DNA of 64,000 bases from Pseudarthrobacter sp. fls2-241-R2A-127 (lineage in GTDB: Bacteria > Actinomycetota > Actinomycetes > Actinomycetales > Micrococcaceae): contig NZ_JARVSF010000008.1 in assembly GCF_030209355.1 (NCBI RefSeq), positions 124,001 through 188,000 on the forward strand, written 5' to 3'. The first letter of the stretch is position 1. Every line of letters starts with the position of its first letter. Under the pieces are notes generated by a model, which worked only from the letters and a program-made list of their open reading frames with translations, ran no database searches and was not told where the DNA came from. Below are positions 17,994 to 27,042 of the stretch, one piece after another. The position numbers and the translations under genes were made by a program.

Positions 17994-20018
17994 ATGGGGC
18001 CGCGTGCCGGAGGCGCCGGGCCAGGAACACCGGGGCAGGACCGCAAGGCCGGGAGCCTGCGGCCGAGCCCCTGGAGCAGGTTCGTGGACTCCGCCGTCCG
18101 GGGAGAAGCGGATGGGCAACCAGGACGTGCCCAGGGTGGGGCGCCGTCAGAAACCGCGGACCCGTCACGTACGCCCAGGCCCCGCCCACGTCAACGCCTG
18201 GTTCTCCAACGCCTGTGGATACGGTGCACGGACGTGGCGCGCAAGCACGTCACGGCGACGGCTGACGCCCAGTCGGCAGCAGATCCCGGTTCCACTGCGT
18301 CCCGGCGCCGCACAGATCTTCGTCTTGCCCTCCCTGCGCTCCTGGTGTGGGGAGGCGCCGTAGCCGGGATCTGGTTGCCACCCATGGCCCTGGCATTGCT
18401 GTGCGCCGCCCTGGCCGCAGCGGCGGCGGCCTTCATCTCCCGCGCCGCCGGTGGCGGCAGGCCTCGCAAGCGTGCCGCCGTCCGCGGCGGCCAGGCCCCT
18501 CCACGCCGGACTGCCCGGCAGCGGAGTTTCGTCGCGGCCGTCGGGGTCTCCCTGATGCTTGCTGCTGCCGCTGCTGCGCATTCGGCGGCAGGTTCCGGCC
18601 AGCGTTTCGATGGGCCGTTGGCTGAGGCGATCACGGCAGGAAGGTCGGTTGTTGCCGTCGTCGAGGTGGCCGGCAGCCCGCGTGCCGTGACCGGGCCCGG
18701 GGGAGCGGCAGAGCGGTGGTCGGTGCCGGTGGTGACCCTGGAAGTCTCCACGGGCGGGGTGCGAATCCGGACCCGGGCCCCGCTGGTGGTCATGGGCGGC
18801 CGGGACTGGGGCTCGGTGGTGCCGGGACAGACTCTTCGCGCGGCCGGCACGTTGCGTCCCGCCGAGCCGGGTCGCACGGAAGCCGGGAACTTGGCGGCCT
18901 CCACTGCTCCCGCGCGGTCCACGGCCGGTCCAGTCCTGCAGGCGACTGCACGGGAGCTTCGCAGCCGGTTCGTGTCGGCCGCGTCTTTCCTGGAACCGGA
19001 CGCCCGCGGCCTCCTGCCGGGAATGGTCACCGGAGACACCAGTGCCCTTGATGAGGGATTGGGCAACGCCATGAAAGCGGTGGGTATGACCCATCTGACC
19101 GCGGTGAGCGGGGCAAACTGCAGCCTGGTCCTCGGGGCTTTGCTGGTGCTGTGCCGGTGGTTCCGTTTAGCCCGCGCCCCGGCTGCAGCGGTTGCCCTGG
19201 CAGGGCTGGCACTGTTCGTGGTGCTGGTGGGACCGGATGCCAGCGTCCTGCGCGCGGCGTTGATGGGCGCCATCGCCGTCGCGTCCCTCGCCGGGGGACG
19301 CTCAGGACGAGGGCTGAGCTTCCTCTGCCTGGCCGTCATGGGGCTCCTGCTGTCCGATCCCGCACTGGGAACCAGCTTCGGCTTCCTCCTGTCAGTGCTG
19401 GCCACGCTGGGAATCATCCTCCTCGGCCGGCGCATCATCGACTGGATTCCCGTGGTGGTGCCGCGGTGGCTGGCTGCCTCGGTTGCCGTGCCACTGTCCG
19501 CCCAGCTGCTGTGCGGACCGGTCATCGTCCTCCTGCAGCCGCAGTTCGCCACCTATGCCTTGCTGGCCAACGTTGCAGCTTCACCCCTGGTGGCGCCGGT
19601 AACCCTGCTGGGGACCGCGGCCGTGCCCCTGGTGGCCTTGCTGCCCTGGGCTGCCACGGCACTGATAGCCATAGCGGGGGTCTTCGGTTCAGGCGTTGCG
19701 GCGACGGCAAGGTTCGCGGCGCAGCTGCCGGGATCCGCCTTGCCGTGGCCGGAAGGAGTGCCGGGCCTTCTCTCAATGATGCTGCTGTCAGTCCTCACGT
19801 TCGCCGTGGTGTGGGCGGCCACCCGGCCACGGAACCTCCTCCGTCGGATCCAGGAGGCACACAGGCTGGCCGAAGCGTTGATCCAACTGCTCGAAACCCG
19901 GATTCATCGCCTCCGCCATGTGCACAGCTTGAAGCGCGGGCGAGGGCGCGGACGCGGGCGCGGGCACGGGCACGGCGGCCCCGTCTGCGGCGGCAAATAC
20001 ACCGGAAGCAATTCATAA
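17994..20018 (+). CDS. comEC: ComEC/Rec2-type DNA channel protein, short form without the metallo-beta-lactamase domain
   Basis: A 674-residue polytopic protein with the Competence domain (MTHLTAVSGANCSLVLGALL near residue 362; later PDASVLRAALMGAIA). About ten hydrophobic segments are visible. In many relatives a C-terminal metallo-beta-lactamase domain starting DVGQGD follows; here the last membrane segment is followed by a basic tail, an RG/HG repeat and a stop, with no DVGQGD in any frame nearby. The N-terminal 110 residues are arginine- and proline-rich; a GTG near 18234 is an alternative start. Its role would be passing single-stranded DNA across the membrane. Confidence 0.85.
   Translation: MGPRAGGAGPGTPGQDRKAGSLRPSPWSRFVDSAVRGEADGQPGRAQGGAPSETADPSRTPRPRPRQRLVLQRLWIRCTDVARKHVTATADAQSAADPGSTASRRRTDLRLALPALLVWGGAVAGIWLPPMALALLCAALAAAAAAFISRAAGGGRPRKRAAVRGGQAPPRRTARQRSFVAAVGVSLMLAAAAAAHSAAGSGQRFDGPLAEAITAGRSVVAVVEVAGSPRAVTGPGGAAERWSVPVVTLEVSTGGVRIRTRAPLVVMGGRDWGSVVPGQTLRAAGTLRPAEPGRTEAGNLAASTAPARSTAGPVLQATARELRSRFVSAASFLEPDARGLLPGMVTGDTSALDEGLGNAMKAVGMTHLTAVSGANCSLVLGALLVLCRWFRLARAPAAAVALAGLALFVVLVGPDASVLRAALMGAIAVASLAGGRSGRGLSFLCLAVMGLLLSDPALGTSFGFLLSVLATLGIILLGRRIIDWIPVVVPRWLAASVAVPLSAQLLCGPVIVLLQPQFATYALLANVAASPLVAPVTLLGTAAVPLVALLPWAATALIAIAGVFGSGVAATARFAAQLPGSALPWPEGVPGLLSMMLLSVLTFAVVWAATRPRNLLRRIQEAHRLAEALIQLLETRIHRLRHVHSLKRGRGRGRGRGHGHGGPVCGGKYTGSNS
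19935..19980 (+). repeat. GC-rich six-base tandem repeat inside the comEC tail
   Basis: Imperfect tandem CGNGGG units encode an arginine/glycine then histidine/glycine run (RGRGRGRGRG, HGHG) close to the comEC stop. Changes in unit number would keep frame. Confidence 0.6.
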
Positions 20019-20163
20019 AGCGGGCTTCGCAAAAGTACAACAAGCGTTCAGGCGATGTCCTGAAAGTGCGGGTGCCAAAGAAATCCACAGGGCACGGGAT
20101 TCCCGCGTAATAATATTCAGTCTGTGGCACGATTGAGAAGCACAAGAACAATTGGGGGAATTT

Positions 20164-22701
20164 GTGACTGAACAGCAGTATCCGCAGACCGGGCCATCCG
20201 GGCAAACCACTGAGGCGCCTGGCTGGCCGCCTGCCGGCAATGCAGGGAACGCAGGCCATTCCGGGTCGGGCGCGGCCCCGGGCTCCAGTCTTCTGAAGTC
20301 TTTCGACTATAAAACATTGATTCCCGGGGCCCTGGTCGGCGCCATTTCATACGTGGTGATTCTTATCACCGCCTTTCTTTTCTTGATTCTGGCGTTGATC
20401 GGTATTAGCGCCAGCAATGGCGGCAATACCGAATTACCGTCGAATTCCATGCTTCCCAGCGGAAGTTCGATGCCGTCACCGTGGTCCCTGATAGGACAGC
20501 TGGCCGTCCAGCTTGTCGTCATGAGCCAGCTTGGCGCGCTCGGTTCGAGCATCGACGCAACCATTCCGTTCATGGGGAACGTGCACGGATCCGCTTCCGT
20601 CTTCGCGGTTCCATTGCTGCTGACGGCCGTCTCGATCGCAGCCCTGTACTTCGGCGGCCGGTACGCCGCCAAGCGGGCCGCAGCCCAAACAACGGCCGGA
20701 ACCTGGATCGAGGCAGTAACAACGGGCCTGGTGTTCACTCTCCTGGTCAACATCCTCGGGGCGATCTTCGCCATTTCCATACCGGTGCCGAGCGTGAAAA
20801 TCAGCCCGATCGGCGCGGTGACCTTCGGGTCATTCGTATTTGCGCTCGTGATCGGAACGCTCGCCACTTTCGCAGGGCGGGCATCAGTGCGCCCGCGCGC
20901 CACTACAGGGGCCGGTGTCCGTGCGGCGGTCCGCCGGGCGTTTGAGACTGTCGCGGTGCATTACGTCGTTTTTCTGGCCATCGCCATCCCGGTGGTTGTG
21001 ATTGCCCTGGGCATCAAGTCCGGGTGGCAGTCCACCCTCTCCTCGCCGCTGTGGGCACCCACGGCAGGCTTCTTCATGTTCGGCCTGGGCCACCTGGGTG
21101 CTCTCACCCGCAACTGGAACTTCGGCTCCTCGGCGAATTCCTCCGGCTCCGACATCATCTTCGGCTTTGGACGCGCCTTGGACCAGTACGGCATCCCTGG
21201 CTGGGCCGGATGGTTGCTGCTTCTCCTGGCGCTGATCTCAATCGTGGCGGCCTCGGTCTTCTGGTACCTGCGCCGGGGACCCATGGTGACCAACAAGATC
21301 ACTGACTGGGCAGCGCTCCCTGCTGCATTCCTCGTTGCCGGGACGCTGGTGACGTGGCTGAGCAGCGTGACCGGCACCTTTGACGCCGGGTCACTGGCGT
21401 CGGGTGCCGGCAGCATGACGCTGGCCTGGTTCACCCCGTTCTTCCTGATGCTCTGGGGAGGGGCCACAGAAGCATCAGCGCGTTATCTCGCGCCTCAGCT
21501 GAGCCGTTACGTTCCCCTGGCCTGGGCCTACACGATTGCTCCTGCCGGATCGGCAGCAGCTGCACGGGCTGGTACCGCACCGGCTGTTACTGCCCCTGCT
21601 GCGGGTGCTGCTGCGGCTCCAACCAGTTATGCAGCTCCGGGAGCCCATCCTGCGCTGGCACCTCGTGCGCCGATGTCCGCCAGCGCGAAGCGCAAGCTTG
21701 GACTCATCCTGGGCTCCGCCGGTCTCGTGGTCGTCCTGGTGGTCGGTGGAGTCATCGCACTGAACGTCATCAAGGGCAATAACGGTCCTGACAAGGCCGT
21801 GGGCAGCTACCTCCAGGCACTTCAGAACGGCGAAGCTTCCAAGGCGATGGCACTGGCCGATCCCGGCCTGGCCAACGACCAACGGATCCTGCTGTCCGAT
21901 CAGGTCTACGCCAAGGCTGCCAAGCGCATCGACGGCTTCGACATTGTGTCCACCAAGGTCTCCGATGACACCGCCACGGTGGTGGCTGAGGTACACCAGG
22001 ACGGCCGTAAGCAGCAGGCGACGTACAGCCTTCGCAAGTCGAACCCTGAACTCCTGGACGATCACTGGAAGATGGAGTCGACACCTCTTCAGAGCGTCCG
22101 CATCACGACGGACACCGCGGTGAAGAAGATCGTAATCAACGGTCAAGAGCTCGACGTCGACCTTGCCGGCAGCTCTTTGGGTTCATCCGGCCTCAGCTAC
22201 CCTGCGTTGCCCGGCGAATACACCGTTGAACTGCCCTCCTCGGAAAAATATCTAACCGCTCAGAAGTCCACGGCGCTGGTCACGATCGGGGACGCCCAGG
22301 CACCGGCGACCGCCCGCCTCAAAGTGGACGCCTCTGACGCCCTGAAGTCCGAAGCCTTGGCACAGATCGACGCCTATCTTGCCGAGTGCGTGAAGTCCAC
22401 CGAGGCAGAGCCGGCCAATTGCCCGCTCAACACCTACGCTTCCTCGCGCTACTCGCGGAACTTCCACTGGACGCTCACCACGAAACCCACGTTCACCATG
22501 AGCAAGGACCCGTACGGTTCGTCTCCCTGGCGCATCACTACGCAGACTCCCGGGAAAGCCACCGTCACCTACGAAAAGGACAACTCGTACGGTTTCGGAA
22601 CAGCTGACTGGAAGCCTGCAACGGACACCACCTCGGTTTCCATGAGTGCCAACGTCGACGTTGAGGACGGCAAGGTAAAGCTGACCTACAGCAGGTATTA
22701 G
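20164..22701 (+). CDS. Large membrane protein of unknown function with extracytoplasmic C-terminal domain
   Basis: 845 residues; I do not recognise the family with certainty. Order: a Gly/Pro-rich N-terminal tail (1-45), eight to ten hydrophobic segments (about 48-455), an Ala/Pro-rich linker, one more membrane segment near 520-540 (LGLILGSAGLVVVLVVGGVIAL), then an extracytoplasmic part of about 300 residues. That part opens with DKAVGSYLQALQNGEASKAMAL, which resembles the NTF2-like region of TcaA/YvbJ-type envelope proteins, and ends in a beta-rich segment. GTG at 20164 has GGGGGA just upstream and is preferred over a TTG at 20152. A TAATAT at about 20109 may be its -10. A terminator follows. 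An envelope-stress or cell-wall role is only a guess. Confidence 0.75.
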   Translation: MTEQQYPQTGPSGQTTEAPGWPPAGNAGNAGHSGSGAAPGSSLLKSFDYKTLIPGALVGAISYVVILITAFLFLILALIGISASNGGNTELPSNSMLPSGSSMPSPWSLIGQLAVQLVVMSQLGALGSSIDATIPFMGNVHGSASVFAVPLLLTAVSIAALYFGGRYAAKRAAAQTTAGTWIEAVTTGLVFTLLVNILGAIFAISIPVPSVKISPIGAVTFGSFVFALVIGTLATFAGRASVRPRATTGAGVRAAVRRAFETVAVHYVVFLAIAIPVVVIALGIKSGWQSTLSSPLWAPTAGFFMFGLGHLGALTRNWNFGSSANSSGSDIIFGFGRALDQYGIPGWAGWLLLLLALISIVAASVFWYLRRGPMVTNKITDWAALPAAFLVAGTLVTWLSSVTGTFDAGSLASGAGSMTLAWFTPFFLMLWGGATEASARYLAPQLSRYVPLAWAYTIAPAGSAAAARAGTAPAVTAPAAGAAAAPTSYAAPGAHPALAPRAPMSASAKRKLGLILGSAGLVVVLVVGGVIALNVIKGNNGPDKAVGSYLQALQNGEASKAMALADPGLANDQRILLSDQVYAKAAKRIDGFDIVSTKVSDDTATVVAEVHQDGRKQQATYSLRKSNPELLDDHWKMESTPLQSVRITTDTAVKKIVINGQELDVDLAGSSLGSSGLSYPALPGEYTVELPSSEKYLTAQKSTALVTIGDAQAPATARLKVDASDALKSEALAQIDAYLAECVKSTEAEPANCPLNTYASSRYSRNFHWTLTTKPTFTMSKDPYGSSPWRITTQTPGKATVTYEKDNSYGFGTADWKPATDTTSVSMSANVDVEDGKVKLTYSRY

Positions 22702-22751
22702 TGGGAAGAATGCGGCCTGCCGAGCCGTCCGCAGCGGTGTAGGCCAGTTAC

Positions 22752-22792
22752 ACCAGCGGCCCTGTCCGGGGTTCCCGGGGAGGGCCGCTGGT
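22752..22792 (+). terminator. Terminator after the large membrane protein
   Basis: ACCAGCGGCCCT pairs perfectly with AGGGCCGCTGGT across a loop that can close further (CC/GG), and CGTTTCC follows. It separates this gene from holA. Confidence 0.8.
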
Positions 22793-22888
22793 CGTTTCCG
22801 CCCGCCGCATAAGCACCGGCAGCTTGGTGCGCGGGCGCGGACATGGCAGGCTGGGATATTGCACTAAAACCTCCGGAAGGGACCTTCG

Positions 22889-23905
22889 ATGGCCGCTGCG
22901 CAAAAACGCGAAACCCGCTCTCCGGCGTCGAACGTTGCCTCCTGGCGTGACGTAACCCCGGCCCAGATCGTCTTGGTCACCGGGCCGGAGGAATACTTGG
23001 GTATCAGGGCCATGGACAGGATCCGGTCGCTGGTCCGGGCGGCGGCGCCCGACGTCGAACTCAGCCGCATGAACGCCGCCGGCTATGAGCCGGGGGCCCT
23101 GACCATGCAGGTCAGCCCATCGTTGTTCGGCGAAAGCAAACTCATCGAGGTCGAGTCTGTGGAAGGCATGAACGAAGCCTTCCTGGCCGATGCGCTCGAC
23201 TATCTGCAGCATCCCGAGCCGGATGCCGTCGTCGTACTTCGACACGCCGGCGGCGCCCGCGGCAAGAAGCTGCTCGACGCCGTCAAAAAAGGTGGCTGGC
23301 CGGTGGTTGACTGCCAGCCCTTGAAAAAAGACGCTGACAAGATCTCCTTCGTCTCCACTGAATTCAAAGCGGCGGGCCGCCGGATCAACCAGGACGCCGT
23401 CCAGGCCCTGGTTAACGCTGTGGGGGCAGACCTGTCAGAACTCGCCGCCGCCTGCAGCCAGCTGATTGCCGACGCCACCACTACCGTCACCTCCGAAACA
23501 GTGGACCGGTACTACGGCGGGCGCATCGAAGCCACCGCCTTCAAGGTGGCCGACGCCGCCATGGCGGGAAATGCGCCGCTGGCGCTGTCCACGCTGCGTC
23601 ACGCCCTCGCTACGGGTGCGGATCCGGTTCCCCTGGTGGCCGCCCTCGCCGCAAAGCTGCGGACGGTGGCCCGGGTGGCGGGTGCGTCAGGATCGTCCGC
23701 GCAGATTGCGGCGGAACTCGGAATGCAGCCCTGGCTGGTTGAACAGGCCCAGCGGGACGTCCGACGCTGGACCCCTGAAGGCCTGGTGCGTTCCATCCAG
23801 GCGACGGCAGAGGCTGATGCGCAGGTCAAAGGCCTCTCACGGGACCCGGTCTACGCTGTGGAGCATGCCGTGACCGTAATCGCCATGTCGGTCCAGGGCA
23901 GGTAA
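22889..23905 (+). CDS. holA: DNA polymerase III delta subunit
   Basis: HolA is the wrench of the clamp loader that opens the beta clamp for loading. At 338 residues it matches the family. Characteristic stretches are QIVLVTGPEEYLGIRAMDRI, then the LSRMNAAGYEPGALTMQVSPSLFGESKLIEVESVE block, with the C-terminal collar helix region near the end. Start ATG at 22889 has an AAGGGA ribosome binding site. The comEA-comEC-holA-rpsT order is common in Actinobacteria; here a large membrane protein sits between comEC and holA. rpsT converges on it. Confidence 0.94.
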   Translation: MAAAQKRETRSPASNVASWRDVTPAQIVLVTGPEEYLGIRAMDRIRSLVRAAAPDVELSRMNAAGYEPGALTMQVSPSLFGESKLIEVESVEGMNEAFLADALDYLQHPEPDAVVVLRHAGGARGKKLLDAVKKGGWPVVDCQPLKKDADKISFVSTEFKAAGRRINQDAVQALVNAVGADLSELAAACSQLIADATTTVTSETVDRYYGGRIEATAFKVADAAMAGNAPLALSTLRHALATGADPVPLVAALAAKLRTVARVAGASGSSAQIAAELGMQPWLVEQAQRDVRRWTPEGLVRSIQATAEADAQVKGLSRDPVYAVEHAVTVIAMSVQGR

Positions 23906-24006
23906 GGCCGGCACACACACCTGACTGCCGGCGGGCGCAGCCGGCCGTACTGCTCCCGGAATGCACGTGTGCCCATCCCGGCGCCTGGGGGCGCACATTA
24001 AAAGCA

Positions 24007-24036
24007 TGTGGCCGGTACCTTCCGGTACCGGCCACA
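24007..24036. terminator. Bidirectional terminator between holA and rpsT
   Basis: A perfect 13-bp stem (TGTGGCCGGTACC and complement) with a TTCC loop between two converging genes. On the minus strand the stem is followed by a T-rich GCTTTTAATG, as needed to end rpsT transcripts. Confidence 0.9.
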
Positions 24037-24062
24037 CCATCAGTTCGCGGGAACTGGAAACC

Positions 24063-24323
24063 TTAGAGTGCGTTGACCTTCTTGGAGATCGCCGACTTGC
24101 GGTTCGCTGCGTTGTTCTTGTGCAGAACACCCTTGCTGACAGCCTTGTCCAGCTTACGGCTGGCAGAGACGAGTGCAGTAGTAGCAGCTTCCTTATCAGC
24201 GGAGTCAACAGCGGTGTTGACGGCGCGGATGGCCGTCTTCAGCTCAGACTTGACTGCGTTGTTGCGCAGGCGTGCCTTCTCGTTGGTCAGGATGCGCTTC
24301 TTCTGGGACTTGATATTCGCCAC
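24063..24323 (-). CDS. rpsT: 30S ribosomal protein S20
   Basis: An 86-residue, very basic ribosomal protein that binds 16S rRNA early in 30S assembly. The opening [21 protein letters not shown] and the [14 protein letters not shown] helix are typical. The last part ([22 protein letters not shown]) is the conserved C-terminal helix. It is transcribed on its own strand toward holA and ends at a perfect terminator. The 169 bases upstream should hold its promoter, but I could not pick out a convincing pair of boxes. Confidence 0.97.
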   Translation of the reverse strand: MANIKSQKKRILTNEKARLRNNAVKSELKTAIRAVNTAVDSADKEAATTALVSASRKLDKAVSKGVLHKNNAANRKSAISKKVNAL

Positions 24324-24492
24324 GTGTGAACTCTCTTTGTAATGCGGAAATGGTCTAGAGGGCTTTCAGGCTGGCCTTGACTGAGCGGCGTGGGGATACC
24401 TATGGCGGCCAACCATCAGTGACCGTCGACCTGCACGGACACACAGCTATAAAGAATAGCAGGTCAGGCCCGGGACTGGCCATTTCCGGCGG

Positions 24493-24984
24493 CTAGGTCC
24501 AGCCGTGGCGCCGCCGCAGCCCGGTTGCGACTTTCTCGAAACGCGCCTTGTCCAGGACGGCACCCTCGCGTCGGACACTGTCCGGCCTGATGCGCAGGAT
24601 CCGGTCCAGCCTGACCTCGCTTGCCCTGCCCTGCCGGTCCCAGGCGCCGGAGCCAAGGTCCACGTAAAGGTCGGAGGCTGAGCCTGGCGCCACCCTGTCC
24701 CGGCTGGTCATCATCAGGCCCAGGAGATACTTCCCGTGACGTCCCACCAGCAGCACGGGCCTGTCTTTACCCCTGCTGTAGTCCTCCTCGTAGGGGACCC
24801 AGGTCCACACCACCTCGCCGGGGTCCGGGTCGCCGTCAGGCCGGGGTGCGTACCGGACGGTGGACCGGCCGGTGAAGTCGCCCGGATATGCGGAACCGGG
24901 CGCAGCCTCGGTGGGGCGCTTGAATTGCAGCAGGCGCAGGCCGCGGCGGACGGCGTGAGCCACGGAGCGGAGATCGATAGCCAT
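24493..24984 (-). CDS. MazF/PemK-like protein without a visible antitoxin
   Basis: A 163-residue protein with a PemK/MazF-type beta-barrel core: GEVVWTWVPYEEDYSRGKDRPVLLVGR (residues ~57-83) is the classic fold start, followed by LLGLMMTSRD and a C-terminal basic tail. MazF toxins are mRNA endonucleases, but this group of longer actinobacterial members stands alone, usually with no antitoxin gene. None is seen within 170 bases on either side (rpsT and lepA flank it). It may have a housekeeping role. A TAGGGT at 24991-24996 lies six bases before the ATG. Confidence 0.75.
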   Translation of the reverse strand: MAIDLRSVAHAVRRGLRLLQFKRPTEAAPGSAYPGDFTGRSTVRYAPRPDGDPDPGEVVWTWVPYEEDYSRGKDRPVLLVGRHGKYLLGLMMTSRDRVAPGSASDLYVDLGSGAWDRQGRASEVRLDRILRIRPDSVRREGAVLDKARFEKVATGLRRRHGWT

Positions 24985-24990
24985 CCAGAA

Positions 24991-24996
24991 ACCCTA
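24991..24996 (-). promoter_or_regulatory. -10 element of the MazF/PemK-like gene, leaderless type
   Basis: On the minus strand TAGGGT, six bases (TTCTGG), then ATG. No Shine-Dalgarno sequence lies before the start, consistent with a leaderless transcript. Confidence 0.5.
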
Positions 24997-25160
24997 TAGC
25001 GGTGCGGGGCCGGCAAAGTGCCTCCCCTGTGGCGCGGCAGGATGCGGTGCCGCGGCCCGGGACGTGGGACACTGGAAGTTCAAGATGTGCGGCCACACCG
25101 CCCGGCTCCTTTGGGGTGCCTGCGGTTGGCTGCGAACAATGCCAACAGTAAGGACCCTGC

Positions 25161-27017
25161 GTGTCTCCCATGGCCCGCACCGCACCGGTGCCCGCCGCGA
25201 CAGATCCGGCAATTATTCGGAACTTTTGCATCATCGCGCACATTGACCACGGCAAGTCCACGCTGGCTGACCGGATGCTGCAGTCCACCGGGGTTGTCCA
25301 GGCGCGCGACATGAAGGCCCAGTACCTGGACCGGATGGACATCGAGCGTGAGCGCGGCATCACCATCAAGTCCCAGGCCGTGCGTATGCCGTGGGAAGTG
25401 GATGGCGTCAGCTACGCCCTGAACATGATCGACACGCCGGGCCACGTGGACTTCACCTACGAGGTGTCCAGGTCCCTGGCCGCCTGCGAGGGCGCGATCC
25501 TCCTGGTCGACGCAGCACAAGGCATCGAGGCGCAGACGCTTGCCAACCTCTACCTGGCCATGGAGAACAACCTCACCATCATCCCAGTGCTGAACAAGAT
25601 CGACCTTCCGGCAGCCCAGCCGGAGAAATACGCTGCGGAACTGGCCAACCTCATCGGTGGCGATCCGGAAGATGTCCTGCGGGTGTCCGGGAAGACCGGC
25701 GCCGGCGTCGAGGCGCTGCTGGACAAGATTGTTCGTGACCTGCCCGCCCCGAAGGGCGACCCCGACGCACCGGCCCGTGCCATGATCTTCGACTCTGTCT
25801 ATGACACCTACCGCGGCGTGGTCACCTATGTCCGCGTCGTGGACGGCATGCTGCACCCCCGTGAACGCATCCAGATGATGTCCACCAGGGCCTCGCACGA
25901 GCTGCTGGAAATAGGGGTCAGCTCCCCGGAACCCACGCCGTCAAAGGGCCTCGGCGTCGGTGAAGTGGGTTACCTCATCACCGGCGTGAAGGATGTGCGC
26001 CAGTCAAAGGTGGGCGACACGGTCACCAACCTGGCCAAGCCGGCCGCAACGTCGCTGCCCGGCTACGCCGATGCCAAGCCCATGGTGTTCTCCGGCCTGT
26101 ATCCGCTGGACGGGGCCGACTACCCGGTACTGCGTGACGCCCTCGAAAAGCTCATGCTCAACGACGCCGCCCTGGTGTATGAACCGGAAACCTCCGCTGC
26201 CCTTGGCTTCGGTTTCCGCGTGGGGTTCCTGGGCCTCCTTCACCTTGAGATCACCCGCGAACGCCTGGAACGTGAATACAACCTCGCGCTCATCTCCACC
26301 GCACCCAACGTCGAGTACGAGGTCACGCTGGAGGACAAGAAGGTGGTCCAGGTGACCAACCCCAGCGAGTATCCCACCGGCAAGGTCGCCGAGGTGCGTG
26401 AACCCATGGTGTCCGCCACCATCCTGGCTCCCAACGAATTCGTCGGTGCCATCATGGAACTCTGCCAGGCCCGCCGCGGCGTCCTGGGGGGCATGGACTA
26501 CCTGTCCGAGGACCGGGTGGAGATCCGGTACCGGCTCCCGCTGGCCGAAATCGTGTTCGACTTCTTCGACATCCTGAAGTCCAAGACGCGCGGCTACGGG
26601 TCCCTGGACTGGAAGGCCGACGGCGAACAGGCAGCCGACTTGGTCAAGGTGGACATCATGCTCCAGGGCGAACAGGTGGACGCGTTCAGCGCCATCACGC
26701 ACAAGGACAAGGCCTACGCCTACGGCGTGATGATGACCGGCAAGCTGCGCGAACTCATCCCGCGGCAGCAATTCGAGGTGCCTATCCAGGCGGCCATCGG
26801 CTCCAGGATCATCGCCCGCGAAAGCATCCGCGCCATCCGGAAGGACGTGCTGGCAAAGTGCTACGGCGGCGACATCTCGCGTAAGCGCAAGTTGCTGGAG
26901 AAGCAAAAAGAGGGCAAGAAGCGCATGAAGATGGTGGGCACCGTGGAGGTACCGCAGGAAGCGTTCATCGCCGCCCTCACAACGGACGAATCAAAGGACA
27001 AGGCCAAGAAGAAGTGA
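25161..27017 (+). CDS. lepA: Elongation factor 4 (LepA)
   Basis: A ribosome-binding GTPase that back-translocates or remodels stalled ribosomes. 618 residues. The G domain shows AHIDHGKST (G1), the RGITIKSQ switch region, DTPGHVDF (G3) and NKIDLP (G4), followed by the EF4-specific C-terminal domain ([20 protein letters not shown]). GTG at 25161 has an AAGGAC ribosome binding site; an ATG three codons later is possible. Its stop is 25 bases before hemW, so they form an operon, as in many Gram-positives. Confidence 0.97.
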   Translation: MSPMARTAPVPAATDPAIIRNFCIIAHIDHGKSTLADRMLQSTGVVQARDMKAQYLDRMDIERERGITIKSQAVRMPWEVDGVSYALNMIDTPGHVDFTYEVSRSLAACEGAILLVDAAQGIEAQTLANLYLAMENNLTIIPVLNKIDLPAAQPEKYAAELANLIGGDPEDVLRVSGKTGAGVEALLDKIVRDLPAPKGDPDAPARAMIFDSVYDTYRGVVTYVRVVDGMLHPRERIQMMSTRASHELLEIGVSSPEPTPSKGLGVGEVGYLITGVKDVRQSKVGDTVTNLAKPAATSLPGYADAKPMVFSGLYPLDGADYPVLRDALEKLMLNDAALVYEPETSAALGFGFRVGFLGLLHLEITRERLEREYNLALISTAPNVEYEVTLEDKKVVQVTNPSEYPTGKVAEVREPMVSATILAPNEFVGAIMELCQARRGVLGGMDYLSEDRVEIRYRLPLAEIVFDFFDILKSKTRGYGSLDWKADGEQAADLVKVDIMLQGEQVDAFSAITHKDKAYAYGVMMTGKLRELIPRQQFEVPIQAAIGSRIIARESIRAIRKDVLAKCYGGDISRKRKLLEKQKEGKKRMKMVGTVEVPQEAFIAALTTDESKDKAKKK

Positions 27018-27042
27018 CCACAGCGCAGCGGGGGATCCGCTG

